64,000 nt of DNA from Lacibacter cauensis (GTDB lineage Bacteria; Bacteroidota; Bacteroidia; Chitinophagales; Chitinophagaceae), in contig NZ_VLLE01000002.1 in NCBI RefSeq assembly GCF_007830055.1, forward strand, positions 569,953 to 633,952, written 5' to 3'. The notes beneath the pieces are model-generated. The model saw nothing but the letters and a program-made list of their open reading frames with translations. It was not told the DNA's origin and searched no databases. Every line of letters starts with the position of its first letter. The first letter of the stretch is position 1. The position numbers and the translations under genes were made by a program. This document shows positions 52,832 to 62,653 of the stretch, piece by piece.

Positions 52832-55800
52832 TTAGAACAATGCTCTTACACCTGCCCTGCCGGTATGAATTGCTTTTGACTCGCCCGGCTTTCTTCCTTC
52901 GTAAGTGAAATTAATTTCCATGTTGTTGGAGAGGCGGTGTGTAAAATCGATATTCCACAAAAAGTTTTTACCGGGTAATAATGCATCCAACATAATAAAT
53001 GCAACAGTTGTATTTTTTGCACCGGTAAAATTGATATTGCTGAACTGGAACTTACCATTGATGGTACTGCTCGAAAGTACACTATAGCGCATTTCTGTAA
53101 TAATGGAATGAACCGTTGCTTTTTCTTTCTGCCCCTCCGTATTGGTTTTGTCTTCCAGTTTATAGTTTAACGAGAATCGGTATTTTGTTCCGCTTTGATA
53201 ACTGACAGATGGCTCGGTTACAAATTGTTTGAGATTGTAATTTCGGTTACCAAACTTGGGTGTTTCCAGTTGATTGTTGATGGACTTTACCAGTACGTTT
53301 GTTGAAAATGTTTTACTCAGGTTCCAGCGGATGCGTGCAGACAGATCCCGTACCGTTCTTGTTTCTAAACCATACGTAAGAATAGAGCGTCCAACATTTT
53401 CGATATGTGTAAAGTCTACGCCCCATACCGTACTGGAACGGTTAAAAAATAACGTATTGGTAAGTACAGAGCTCAACGATATTAGACTGCTGTCTTCTTT
53501 TGGTTTTGAAAACGGATCGAGGCTGATGTTTTTATCAGAAATTTCCTTTTTGAAAATCTGCAGCCCCGATTGCAGTGTAATTCGGGTGAGGAATTTTTTG
53601 ATGCCTTTCGCACTGTTTACATCAATCATCGCTCTTGGGTTGAGATTGATACTGTAATTAAACTGATTATAGTTTGCACGGATAAAATCGAGCGTGGGTG
53701 TAAACACACGGATATATCTTGCCTGGTCTTGATAAAGTGCTACTTCAAATTCATTGATCTGCGGAATACCATCGGCATTGTAATCGTTCCAGGTGTACTC
53801 GCCTTGTCCTGCAGGAACTTCAAGGAAAGAATAATCTCTTCGCTGTTCCTGTCCGCTACCAGCTTCGTACAACAGGTTGCCAGTAAGCATGCCTTTCCAT
53901 TCGTTTACAAAATATTCCGCACGGCCGAGTAAGGTTTGCTCGGGCTTTTGTCCGGTAAGCTGACTGTTGTATACTCTCAACTCACGCACAGTAGCATTTA
54001 AACGGAACTGATGTTTTTCACTGCTCATCAGTTCAACATAGGCATTGTAGTTAAAGCTGCGGTCGGTTTGTTCCAGCATTTTTCCTAATGGAAGTTTATC
54101 TCTTCTGGTAAAGAGATTAACACCCCATTTATTGGCTGCTTCTTTCGAACGCAGGTACAACGTCCAGGTATCCCAGCTGAAGGTTAATGCGGAAAGCGAA
54201 TCGGTTCTGCGGTTGCGTGATTCGCTGTGTTCAAGATAATACTGCCCGCCAATTTCAATGTTATCAAGCTTCGCAAATCTTCTTTTCAAATCAACTGTTG
54301 GACGAAGAAAGAAACCTTTGTTGAAACCACTGTCGGTTGATGAGTAGTTGAGGTTGCCTGTCCACGTCCAGCCTTTTTGCTGAAAGTTATGCTGTACAAT
54401 TTGACGAAAGCCTTTAAATAACTCGCCCCGTTGATAGTTTTGTATGGTGTAGCTGAATTTATGTTCGCTGCTGCGCATCAACTCAATACCAGCATTTGCC
54501 AATTGTTCTTTTTGCTGCTGCAAAAAAATGGGTAAGCCCCACTCCCTTGTAAATTCCACAGGGCGTAAACGTTCCAGTGCACGAAAGCTTTGTTGTACAA
54601 ATTCGTAACTGCCTGTAAGTTTATAGTTGAGCGGTTTCTTTGTTGGATGTTTAAAGCTGTTGTTGTACTGCAAGGCAACACGACCGGCAGCACCATCATC
54701 ATTCAACTTATCTTTTCTTGAAAGTGTATTGATATCGAAACGGCTGATGGCTACTTCTGATTTTACCAGCAGCTGTTTCGTTATTTGATAATCGGCACCA
54801 ACCGTCATCATCTGTTGCGTACGTGGAGCTACTAACCGCAAAGCCGGAGCATAACGTCCCTGCCGCACACCGTTAACCGGCGCCACCCATTTATAGGTTC
54901 GCCCGTTGGTGCCTGCTTCTTCCAGAATATAATCGGCATTGCCAATGCCCACATCGGTAAACGAAGCACCGTATACATCGGGTTGATCGATGCTGGTATA
55001 CACCAATACCGAATCGTACAACACATTATTAACTGTACTGTCAACTAACCGGTACACAATTTTATTGGCAGCAAAGGTGTCTTTCACAATGGATGGATAC
55101 AAAGCTGTTTCAACTTTATCACCAATATCAAATAAAAACTGCCGTTGCTCAGTGTTTAAAAACTGGTTGACAGAAGTATTCTTTGCATCGGCATTGGAAA
55201 AAGCATTCACCCGTACCGTCAGTTTTTCATTCAGCTTTAATTCGTTGCCCACAATAAACTGCGAGTTGACAAAGTTGCGGTCGGCATATTCAAACTCCAC
55301 CTGTATACGCCGGTCTTTAGTAATCATACGGCGTGGGGTAAACGTAATTTCTGCTGTGTTGTAATTGATCACATAATCCTGGTCTTCGCCACGCTGCATT
55401 AATTCGCCATCGATAAACACACGTTCTGTTCCTGCAAGAACAATAAAGAACAATTCGCCATTAGGACCTTGCAAACGGTATGGTCCCTGGTTTCCTTCCT
55501 GCCCCTGAAATAAATAACGATTGAATTTTCCTTTGGCAATAGCACCGGAAACAAGTGTAGTATTCTTTCCTTTCGCAAATACATTGCTTTCGTTCTGGAA
55601 CGAAATACCCTGGAGACGTTTAAAAAAGCTGAGAAAGTATGCATCGTTTCGCCTGATATCAATATCGCCGAGATTCAACTGCCAGCCTCTCTTTTTTAAT
55701 TGAATCCAAACACGGTCAAATTCATTCAGCTGCTGGGTATTGCCTTCGGCCTGCACCGGAATGTTATTATCGGTTAACGCAGCAGAGAGCATCATGCTAT

Positions 55801-56266
55801 CGCCGATCATGCCATTGATCTGCAGATTCAACACACCATTCACCACTGCATCCTGGTTATTACCAAATGCAATACCACGGCCAAAGCTTCCGTTGTAATT
55901 CACATTCCCAAAGTCGAACATGCCTTTACCAAAGCCGGGATTATTGTCGAGTGTAATAGGTGCGGTCATGAAGTTGTTTTTCACATCATCAAACCGCAGC
56001 CGCTGTACCTGTGCATTGAGTTTAAAAGGAAATACACGATAGGTGATTACAACCGAATCGGGTATTTGAACTTGTAGCCAGGTAAGTTTTGCATTAATCT
56101 CATCAACGGCATATGCATCTTTGGCGATGCCTGCAATACTTACAGACTGCGGAACGATACTCAGCGTATCAATTTTAACCGGGCTGGTTTTTGTGCTTAT
56201 CTTCTTTGTCCGGAGATTAGATAATGGCGGCTGCTGCTGGGCATTGGCCAGAAGAAAGGAAAGCAA
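52832..56266 (-). CDS. Very large outer-membrane beta-strand-rich protein
   Basis: At least 1144 residues. After an export signal (LLLSFLLANAQ), the protein is a long series of amphipathic beta strands with aromatic ends. It includes GIAFGNNQDAVVNGVLNLQI, ALTDNNIPVQAEGNTQQLNEF and INYNTAEITFTPRRMITKD. These phrases recall the giant Bacteroidota barrel SprA of type IX secretion, but the protein is about half that length, so I do not call it SprA. The protein closes on a beta strand. The start is unclear: TTG 56266 gives a signal peptide without a basic end, while the open frame upstream (RKPVFVIALLLSFLL) looks like a full signal but has no ATG, GTG or TTG. I give the conservative start. Confidence 0.75.
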   Translation of the reverse strand: MLSFLLANAQQQPPLSNLRTKKISTKTSPVKIDTLSIVPQSVSIAGIAKDAYAVDEINAKLTWLQVQIPDSVVITYRVFPFKLNAQVQRLRFDDVKNNFMTAPITLDNNPGFGKGMFDFGNVNYNGSFGRGIAFGNNQDAVVNGVLNLQINGMIGDSMMLSAALTDNNIPVQAEGNTQQLNEFDRVWIQLKKRGWQLNLGDIDIRRNDAYFLSFFKRLQGISFQNESNVFAKGKNTTLVSGAIAKGKFNRYLFQGQEGNQGPYRLQGPNGELFFIVLAGTERVFIDGELMQRGEDQDYVINYNTAEITFTPRRMITKDRRIQVEFEYADRNFVNSQFIVGNELKLNEKLTVRVNAFSNADAKNTSVNQFLNTEQRQFLFDIGDKVETALYPSIVKDTFAANKIVYRLVDSTVNNVLYDSVLVYTSIDQPDVYGASFTDVGIGNADYILEEAGTNGRTYKWVAPVNGVRQGRYAPALRLVAPRTQQMMTVGADYQITKQLLVKSEVAISRFDINTLSRKDKLNDDGAAGRVALQYNNSFKHPTKKPLNYKLTGSYEFVQQSFRALERLRPVEFTREWGLPIFLQQQKEQLANAGIELMRSSEHKFSYTIQNYQRGELFKGFRQIVQHNFQQKGWTWTGNLNYSSTDSGFNKGFFLRPTVDLKRRFAKLDNIEIGGQYYLEHSESRNRRTDSLSALTFSWDTWTLYLRSKEAANKWGVNLFTRRDKLPLGKMLEQTDRSFNYNAYVELMSSEKHQFRLNATVRELRVYNSQLTGQKPEQTLLGRAEYFVNEWKGMLTGNLLYEAGSGQEQRRDYSFLEVPAGQGEYTWNDYNADGIPQINEFEVALYQDQARYIRVFTPTLDFIRANYNQFNYSINLNPRAMIDVNSAKGIKKFLTRITLQSGLQIFKKEISDKNISLDPFSKPKEDSSLISLSSVLTNTLFFNRSSTVWGVDFTHIENVGRSILTYGLETRTVRDLSARIRWNLSKTFSTNVLVKSINNQLETPKFGNRNYNLKQFVTEPSVSYQSGTKYRFSLNYKLEDKTNTEGQKEKATVHSIITEMRYSVLSSSTINGKFQFSNINFTGAKNTTVAFIMLDALLPGKNFLWNIDFTHRLSNNMEINFTYEGRKPGESKAIHTGRAGVRALF

Positions 56267-56388
56267 CAGCGCTATGACAAAAACTGGTTTTCTGATAAAG
56301 CAGTGGTTTTCAGGATAAGAATGTGTAAAAATAGAATTTATTGTGTGAAGACATGGATTGCTGTAAAAACAGCTGCCTGCTTCACTCC

Positions 56389-56961
56389 TTATTTCATATT
56401 CCGTTCAAGTCGGGTATCGGGAATAAACCAGATAAACGCAACAATTACGTAACAGATATAGCCCGGCAGTGGGTGAATAAACAAAGCGGACAGTATGCCC
56501 ACCAGGTATAACGTAATTGAAATTCTCCCTTTCCAGTCTCTGCCAACAGCTTTTGATAATAAGGAATCGTTGCCTTCAACTTTTACCAATGCTTTTAACA
56601 GTAAACTGTACGAAATGGCCGCCATCAGTAAAACAAATCCATACACAGCAATGGGGATCGGCTCCAGGTGAGCCCCTACCCAACCTGTTGCAAACGGAAC
56701 CAGCGACAGCCAAAACAACAACAGCATATTGTACCAAAGTACATTGCCTTTAATTTGTTTTACGGCATGCAGCAGGTGGTGGTGGTTATTCCAGTAAATG
56801 CCGATGTAAATAAAGCTTAGTACATAGCTGATGAGGCTTGGTACGATTGGTTTTAATGCTTCGAAGGTATAACCTTCGGGTTCTTTTAATTCCAGCACCA
56901 TAATGGTGATAATGATGGCGAGTACACCATCACTGAAAGCTTCCATTCTGCCTTTTGTCAT
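56389..56961 (-). CDS. TMEM175-family (DUF1211) potassium channel-like protein
   Basis: A 190-residue membrane protein with six predicted helices and the RxxxFSD signature of TMEM175 channels at the N-terminus (GRMEAFSDGVLAIIIT). The pore-lining hydrophobic residues of helix 1 (VLAIIITIMVLEL) are present. A His-rich loop (WNNHHHLLHAV) follows helix 3, as in relatives. Bacterial members form tetrameric potassium channels with modest selectivity. It is a single gene, and the large barrel gene follows on the same strand after about 90 bases. Confidence 0.88.
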   Translation of the reverse strand: MTKGRMEAFSDGVLAIIITIMVLELKEPEGYTFEALKPIVPSLISYVLSFIYIGIYWNNHHHLLHAVKQIKGNVLWYNMLLLFWLSLVPFATGWVGAHLEPIPIAVYGFVLLMAAISYSLLLKALVKVEGNDSLLSKAVGRDWKGRISITLYLVGILSALFIHPLPGYICYVIVAFIWFIPDTRLERNMK

Positions 56962-57014
56962 AAGTCGTTTATTGGTTGGTAAGATGATTTATTGCTGTAA
57001 GTTACTGCAAATAA

Positions 57015-57038
57015 AAAGCCTCCCAAACGGGAGGCTTT
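57015..57038 (-). terminator. Terminator of the sdhCAB operon
   Basis: A perfect 10-base stem (57015-57024 with 57029-57038, AAAGCCTCCC) with an AAAC loop; the minus strand continues TTATTTG. It ends the succinate dehydrogenase operon. Confidence 0.85.
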
Positions 57039-57057
57039 CCTATACAATCAGGGTTGA

Positions 57058-57822
57058 TTATTTTGTTGCTGTTAAGCTTGCCACCGCATAGTCGGCATTG
57101 AGGCGGGCAATGTTTGTTAACGAAATTTCTTTCGGACAAACAGCTTCGCAGGCACCAGTATTGGTACAAGCTCCAAAACCTTCTTTATCCATTTGTGCAA
57201 TCATGTTGAGTACACGTGTGTTCTTTTCCGGTTCACCTTGTGGCAATTGATTCAAGTGTGCCACCTTCGCACTCACAAACAACATGGCAGAAGAGTTTTT
57301 ACAGGCCGCTACGCAAGCACCGCAACCGATACAGGCTGCAGCAGCAAAGGCTGCATCAGCTTTTGCTTTATCAACAGGCAGCGCATTTGCATCAACAGCA
57401 TTACCGGTGTTAACGCTGATGTAACCACCGGCCTGGATAATACGGTCGAATGCTGAACGATCCACCATCAAATCCTTGATAACAGGAAATGAGTTTGCTC
57501 TCCATGGTTCTACCACAATGGTATCACCATCGTTGAAAGCACGCATGTGCAACTGACAGGTTGTGTTGGCTTCCCACGGACCATGCGGACGACCATTGAT
57601 GTACATACTGCACATACCGCAGATACCTTCACGGCAGTCGTGGTCGAAAGCAATCGGGTCTTTTCCTTCAGCAATCAGCTCTTCGTTCAATACATCAAAC
57701 ATTTCGAGGAAACTCATTTCCTGCGAAATATTCTTTGCATCGTAGGTTTCAAATGTACCTTTATCGTTGCTGTTTTTCTGACGCCAAACCTTCAGTTTAA
57801 CATTGATATTTTTATGTTCCAT
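57058..57822 (-). CDS. sdhB: Succinate dehydrogenase/fumarate reductase iron-sulfur subunit
   Basis: A 254-residue subunit carrying three clusters between the flavin and the quinone. The 2Fe-2S ligands are in CREGICGMC with a fourth Cys about 20 residues on (NTTCQLHM). The second motif is [13 protein letters not shown], and the third is [15 protein letters not shown]. It starts 22 bases after sdhA and is last in the sdhC-sdhA-sdhB operon on the minus strand, which ends in a strong terminator. Confidence 0.96.
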   Translation of the reverse strand: MEHKNINVKLKVWRQKNSNDKGTFETYDAKNISQEMSFLEMFDVLNEELIAEGKDPIAFDHDCREGICGMCSMYINGRPHGPWEANTTCQLHMRAFNDGDTIVVEPWRANSFPVIKDLMVDRSAFDRIIQAGGYISVNTGNAVDANALPVDKAKADAAFAAAACIGCGACVAACKNSSAMLFVSAKVAHLNQLPQGEPEKNTRVLNMIAQMDKEGFGACTNTGACEAVCPKEISLTNIARLNADYAVASLTATK

Positions 57823-57844
57823 AAAATCAAAAACGATTTTAAAA

Positions 57845-59815
57845 TTATTTATAAGAACGTTGACTTGGTTTCACCACTTCGTAATTCAGATCTTCTTTGT
57901 GTAACTGCCATTCATGATCAGCTTTCATTTCCCACGCAGCTACATACATGTATTTATCATCATGACGTAACGCTTCACCTTCTTCTGTCTGGTGTTCTTC
58001 ACGGAAGTGCCCACCACAGCTTTCTTCACGGTTCAACGCATCAATACACATCAATTCACCCAATTCAATAAAGTCGGCCACACGGTTTGCTTTATCTAAC
58101 TCAGGGTTCATTTCATTGATCTCACCGGGAATACGCACATCGCTCCAGAATTCATTCTTCAATTGCTGAATTTCTTTGATGGCTTGTTTCAAACCTTCTG
58201 CATTACGGGCCATACCGCACTTATCCCACATGATCTTGCCTAAACGCTTGTGGAAACTTTCAACGGTTTTTGTACCCTTGATGTTCATGAGCATATGAAT
58301 GCGGTCACGCACTTTGCTTTCTGTTTCAGCAAATGCAGGATGATCTGTTGGAATTGATTTGGTGCGGATCTCGTCTGCGAGGTAGTTTCCGATTGTGTAA
58401 GGAATTACAAAGTAACCATCAGCCAGGCCCTGCATCAGTGCACTTGCACCCAAACGGTTTGCACCGTGGTCGCTGAAGTTAGCTTCACCTAATGAATATA
58501 AACCAGGGATATTCGTCATCAGTTCATAATCAACCCACAAACCACCCATGGTATAGTGTACCGCAGGGTAAATACGCATTGGCACTTCGTATGGGTTTTC
58601 GCCGGTAATTTTTTCGTACATATCGAACAGGTTACCGTACTTTTCTTTTACAACTTCTTTACCCAGTTTAGTTATTGTTTCAGCATCGGCGTTGATACCA
58701 CGCTTACCTGCTTCAATTTTTCCATAACGTTGAATAGCTGCTGCATAATCGAGATAAACAGCCTGCTTACTTGTACCCACACCGTAACCGGCATCGCAGC
58801 GTTCTTTTGCAGCACGGCTGGCAACGTCACGTGGAACGAGGTTACCAAATGCAGGATATCTTCTTTCTAAATAATAATCTCTTTCTTCTTCAGGAATTTC
58901 GTTGGGCTTACGGGTATCGCCTTGTTTTTTAGGCACCCAGATACGTCCGTCATTACGGAGCGATTCGCTCATCAGCGTTAACTTACTCTGATGGTCGCCA
59001 CTTACAGGAATACAGGTTGGGTGAATCTGTGTAAAGCAAGGGTTCGCAAACAATGCTCCTTTCTTGTGCGCTTTCCACGCAGCTGTTACGTTGCTGCCCA
59101 TAGCGTTGGTAGAAAGATAGAATACGTTGCCATACCCACCTGTACATAACAGTACTGCATGACCGAAGTGGCGCTCCAACTCACCTGTTACCAGGTTGCG
59201 GGCAATGATACCACGGGCCTTGCCATCGATCATTACAATATCCAGCATTTCGTGGCGTGAGTACTGGGTTACGTTGCCCAATGCAATCTGGCGCTCCAAT
59301 GCCTGGTAGGCGCCTATTAATAACTGCTGACCTGTTTGGCCTGCAGCATAGAATGTACGTTGTACCTGTGTACCACCAAAAGAACGGTTGCTCAACAAAC
59401 CACCATACTCACGTGCAAAAGGAACACCCTGAGCAACGCACTGGTCAATGATGTTTGCACTTACTTCTGCTAAACGGTGTACGTTGCCTTCACGTGCACG
59501 ATAGTCGCCACCTTTAATAGTGTCATAAAACAAACGGTAAACAGAGTCACCATCGTTTTGATAGTTTTTTGCAGCGTTAATACCACCTTGTGCAGCAATT
59601 GAGTGTGCACGGCGTGGGCTATCCTGGAAACAAAATGTTTTTACCTTGTAACCAAGCTCGCCTAATGAAGCCGCAGCAGATGCACCGGCCAAACCGGTAC
59701 CTACCACAATGATTTCAAGACTGCGCTTGTTAGCCGGATTTACCAGCTTACAAGTATTCTTATAATTCTTCCACTTAGAATCTAACGGACCGGCAGGAAT
59801 TTTTGAATTGAGCAT
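57845..59815 (-). CDS. sdhA: Succinate dehydrogenase/fumarate reductase flavoprotein subunit
   Basis: A 656-residue FAD subunit that oxidises succinate to fumarate. It has the dinucleotide fold [19 protein letters not shown], the FAD-linking His in [31 protein letters not shown]-like active-site region, and [12 protein letters not shown]. The arrangement and length fit the menaquinone-linked type B enzymes of Bacteroidota. It lies between sdhC (109 bases upstream) and sdhB (22 bases downstream). Confidence 0.96.
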   Translation of the reverse strand: MLNSKIPAGPLDSKWKNYKNTCKLVNPANKRSLEIIVVGTGLAGASAAASLGELGYKVKTFCFQDSPRRAHSIAAQGGINAAKNYQNDGDSVYRLFYDTIKGGDYRAREGNVHRLAEVSANIIDQCVAQGVPFAREYGGLLSNRSFGGTQVQRTFYAAGQTGQQLLIGAYQALERQIALGNVTQYSRHEMLDIVMIDGKARGIIARNLVTGELERHFGHAVLLCTGGYGNVFYLSTNAMGSNVTAAWKAHKKGALFANPCFTQIHPTCIPVSGDHQSKLTLMSESLRNDGRIWVPKKQGDTRKPNEIPEEERDYYLERRYPAFGNLVPRDVASRAAKERCDAGYGVGTSKQAVYLDYAAAIQRYGKIEAGKRGINADAETITKLGKEVVKEKYGNLFDMYEKITGENPYEVPMRIYPAVHYTMGGLWVDYELMTNIPGLYSLGEANFSDHGANRLGASALMQGLADGYFVIPYTIGNYLADEIRTKSIPTDHPAFAETESKVRDRIHMLMNIKGTKTVESFHKRLGKIMWDKCGMARNAEGLKQAIKEIQQLKNEFWSDVRIPGEINEMNPELDKANRVADFIELGELMCIDALNREESCGGHFREEHQTEEGEALRHDDKYMYVAAWEMKADHEWQLHKEDLNYEVVKPSQRSYK

Positions 59816-59924
59816 AGCGTATCAAATTCTTTTATCGTACAAGTTAGTAGATGTTTTTTGTGCAGTCAGCTTTTGTGTGATGTAACAATTGAATAGAGTA
59901 CTCTTCCTTTCAACAAAGAAACAG

Positions 59925-60632
59925 TTACCCGATCCACTCGAGGTACATGGCAATGGGCATTAAAGCAAACAATACCGACACAATGAGTGAGAAACCTATA
60001 CCAATATTGTTTAACAAAGAAAGATAACGATTGTTGCTAACGCCAACTGTGCGGAATGCACTCTGGAAGCCGTGCATTAAATGCCAAAAAAGAGAAATAC
60101 AGCCGATGATGTAAGCGATAACCACCCAAAGCTGGCTAAAAGTTACTTTCATTAAGCCGAACATGTCGTGCATGTCTACACCATTATAGGTTACAGGAAT
60201 ATCCAGACCTTGGTGAGTAAAACGTGCAGGTACCCAAAAATGACTGAAATGGAGAATAAAGAATAATAACAGCAACGTACCTAATAAGCCCATACTGCGA
60301 CTGTACCATTTGCTGCCAACATTGCCCATTGGTTTATCGTAACCGACTGCACGGGCTTTACGGTTCAGCATTTCAAGCATGTAACCTTGCACAATGTGCA
60401 ATACGATACCTGCCATTAAACCTACTTCGAGTATACGGATGAGCACTGTTGAGCCCATGAAGTGTGCTGCTTTATTAAACATTTCACCGTTTTCATCCGG
60501 ATTAAATAAGTCTGCAAAAATGCAGGCATTAATACTTACGTGAACGATCAAAAAAGAAATCAGAAACAAGCCGGTAAGTCCCATCACAAGTTTCTTACCA
60601 ATCGAAGAGGTAAACATCTGCTTGAATGTCAT
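59925..60632 (-). CDS. sdhC: Succinate dehydrogenase cytochrome b subunit
   Basis: A 235-residue membrane anchor with five predicted helices and several conserved histidines for two hemes (LIVHVSINACIF, LHIVQGYM, LHFSHFW, LMHGFQSAFRTVG). A single large cytochrome b of this kind marks type B complexes reacting with menaquinone. It is first in the operon and has a perfect -7 element 27 bases upstream. Confidence 0.94.
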   Translation of the reverse strand: MTFKQMFTSSIGKKLVMGLTGLFLISFLIVHVSINACIFADLFNPDENGEMFNKAAHFMGSTVLIRILEVGLMAGIVLHIVQGYMLEMLNRKARAVGYDKPMGNVGSKWYSRSMGLLGTLLLLFFILHFSHFWVPARFTHQGLDIPVTYNGVDMHDMFGLMKVTFSQLWVVIAYIIGCISLFWHLMHGFQSAFRTVGVSNNRYLSLLNNIGIGFSLIVSVLFALMPIAMYLEWIG

Positions 60633-60659
60633 AACGAATTAGTTTTTGGGGAGCCGCTG

Positions 60660-60667
60660 CAAATTTA
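60660..60667 (-). promoter_or_regulatory. -7 element (TAAATTTG) for sdhCAB
   Basis: A perfect TAnnTTTG on the minus strand, 27 bases before ATG 60632. Confidence 0.55.
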
Positions 60668-60716
60668 GGGTATGAACAAACGCAAAAGCAGATAAATCTG
60701 ATTAATGTAATAAAAA

Positions 60717-60739
60717 AATGCTCCTTTATGGGGAGCATT
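60717..60739 (-). terminator. Terminator of the 60766-61569 gene
   Basis: An 8-base stem (AATGCTCC at 60717-60724 with GGAGCATT at 60732-60739) with a 7-base loop. The minus strand continues TTTTTATTAC. Confidence 0.75.
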
Positions 60740-60765
60740 ACATGTTATAACTGAAACATTTTAAA

Positions 60766-61569
60766 TTAAAACCTGATGCCGAGTGTTAAGCCGCTTCTGA
60801 TTCCGCCCCATGGTCCATCGAAAATTGCTTTCGCACTGTTGGCTGTTACTTCGGCTTTAATTTTTGTAAGCGGAATATCGATTGATTCTATTTCGTTACG
60901 TAACTCATCCTGTTCTTGTTGTGTTAACGCCGGTGAGGGAGTACCGCTGAGCGTGCCCTTGCTTGAACCGTAGTGGGCACCAAGGATCCACCAGTCGAGC
61001 GAAACAGCTTTCCCTATTTTCCAGTTTACGCCAAACATCAACCCACCCGAGTTGGCAGTAATATCTCCCTTCAAACGAACGGTTTTTGTAGTGTTGCCAC
61101 TCGTAAACTCAACCGGCAATTCTTCCGAACTGAATTTTGCAAAACGGTAATATGGGGCAATGTAAAAACCACGGCCATAGCCTTTCTTGCTCAGGTAAAA
61201 GCGTATTTCGGGTGTAATGGCGAGATTACCCGTTTTAAATTTCGCAAGATTATCGATGGTTTGCTGATCGGTAACATTGGCAATATTTACAAAAGTTGAT
61301 TGAAATGGCAGTGTTGAAGAAGGCATCGTACGCACGCCCAACGCAAGCGAAATATGCTTGGTTACTACACGTTCGTATTGAAAAGAGTAATTTTTTAACG
61401 GCAATGCAAACAGGTTTACTTTGATGATGTTCATCTTCTCTCCTGTTTTCCCACCATCGCCTGTTGAGGTTTTATTACTTCCGGCTTTTTCATCGAGCGA
61501 TTGCGCATGTACGCCAATTGCCAAACTGCACAGGCATGCGATGGTAAAAAATTGTTTTACGATTTGCAT
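60766..61569 (-). CDS. Outer-membrane beta-barrel protein (DUF3575-like)
   Basis: A 267-residue protein with a signal peptide (ACLCSLAIGVHAQ). The mature part starts with a Gly/Lys-rich linker, then MNIIKVNLFALPLKNYSFQYERVV, a strand pair typical of DUF3575-like barrels. Further amphipathic strands follow (ITPEIRFYLSKKGYGRGFYIAPYYR...), with a final strand GGIRSGLTLGIRF ending in Phe, as outer-membrane barrels do. Function is unknown. The frame runs to 61611, but ATG 61569 begins the signal peptide. It has its own terminator. Confidence 0.8.
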   Translation of the reverse strand: MQIVKQFFTIACLCSLAIGVHAQSLDEKAGSNKTSTGDGGKTGEKMNIIKVNLFALPLKNYSFQYERVVTKHISLALGVRTMPSSTLPFQSTFVNIANVTDQQTIDNLAKFKTGNLAITPEIRFYLSKKGYGRGFYIAPYYRFAKFSSEELPVEFTSGNTTKTVRLKGDITANSGGLMFGVNWKIGKAVSLDWWILGAHYGSSKGTLSGTPSPALTQQEQDELRNEIESIDIPLTKIKAEVTANSAKAIFDGPWGGIRSGLTLGIRF

Positions 61570-61649
61570 AGTGTTATGTTTTGGGTTTGAAAGATCAAGA
61601 TATGCATCCAACAGGAATAGCCAATACCCAATAATTGGTATTTTGTCTT

Positions 61650-62216
61650 TTATCCCGGCAGCCGGTTATTTAATTCGTCGTTGATTTTTTTGAAAAGATG
61701 ATAGGGCTTAAACACCCGCCAGTTATCGAGCTGCATTAATTCGAGGTAGCGGTTTAGTTTCAGCTTTTTAAAATCGTATTGTGTTTGTTCCGGCATGTTG
61801 AGGATGATGGTCCAGCCGTTTTCATCGGCACAGTTTTCATACCATTCCTCGTAATAATCTTTTTCGCTGCTGTGAAAGTTGAGTACATTTTCGGCAATGA
61901 GGATAAACTTGTAAATACCTTCGTTCATCAGCTTTTCAATTACCTCCCGCTTCAACTCCATTACATCGTTTTCAATGGCATCATTCCACTCGCCCAGTAA
62001 TTCAATAATGGCATATTGTTCGGCATAATCGGCTATTAAAATTTTCAGGTAGAGTGTACGGCTGCCGAATTCATCCCATTGCGGATGGATATAATAGTTG
62101 TAAACCGTTTGGGAAAATTCAAATTCAGAATACTGGCGACCGAAAAAAGGAGATCGTTCGTCTTCTTCACTCGTATAAATGTGGCGCCAGTTATAAAAAG
62201 GTTCAATATCGTGCAT
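61650..62216 (-). CDS. Hypothetical acidic cytoplasmic protein
   Basis: A 188-residue protein that I do not recognise. It is rich in Trp, Tyr and acidic residues (FYNWRHIYTSEEDERSPFFG, EKDYYEEWYENCADENGW) with no signal or membrane segment. An N-terminal motif, SPFFGRQYSEFEF, and the segment YLKILIADYAEQYAIIELLGEW look conserved in character. Codon use matches the neighbours, so it is probably a real chromosomal gene. It lies on the minus strand, 72 bases after another small hypothetical gene. Confidence 0.75.
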   Translation of the reverse strand: MHDIEPFYNWRHIYTSEEDERSPFFGRQYSEFEFSQTVYNYYIHPQWDEFGSRTLYLKILIADYAEQYAIIELLGEWNDAIENDVMELKREVIEKLMNEGIYKFILIAENVLNFHSSEKDYYEEWYENCADENGWTIILNMPEQTQYDFKKLKLNRYLELMQLDNWRVFKPYHLFKKINDELNNRLPG

Positions 62217-62287
62217 ACCTCAAATCAACAACAATCATTTAGCGATTGTTGCTGCAAATTTCAAATTTGCACGTAAAAGAAAAAATA

Positions 62288-62539
62288 TTAATTCTCGTTC
62301 GACTCGTTGTAGTAGTTTGCCATTTGCAAAAGCGTGCAGGGGTGCACGTAATTAAACAGGGTTGTGCTGATGAGTTCGGCAAGCTCCCTGCGGTTTACAC
62401 AAAACGCTTCGCTGCTGAGTGATAGTTTGTATGCATGAATTTTGTGATACGCAAGAAATGCAAGACGACTGGTGTGATCTTCGTTGAGGGTGAATGATTC
62501 TGCAATGTGAGCATGATCATCGTAATAATGGCGTTTCAT
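62288..62539 (-). CDS. Small hypothetical protein
   Basis: An 83-residue protein, not recognised. It is hydrophilic with a His-rich start (MKRHYYDDHAHIAESF), a middle SRLAFLAYHKIHAYKL and a C-terminal helix ELAELISTTLFNYV. No export signal. Codon use is like that of the neighbours. It is moderately supported because the frame is open, on the operon strand, and covers a gap that would otherwise be empty. Confidence 0.5.
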   Translation of the reverse strand: MKRHYYDDHAHIAESFTLNEDHTSRLAFLAYHKIHAYKLSLSSEAFCVNRRELAELISTTLFNYVHPCTLLQMANYYNESNEN

Positions 62540-62653
62540 CGGACTGAAAGATTTTGGTTTACAGATAGTGGATGCGATTACAACGTAAATGTAAACAGGA
62601 AAATTGCCTTCGCCTGTAGTAAAACGTCGACTCTTTTGTAAATAAATGAAGGA

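Noticed and set aside
52832-56266. Identity as SprA, the type IX secretion translocon
   Set aside because: Some phrases are similar, but the protein is about half the expected length and no other gliding or type IX genes are nearby.
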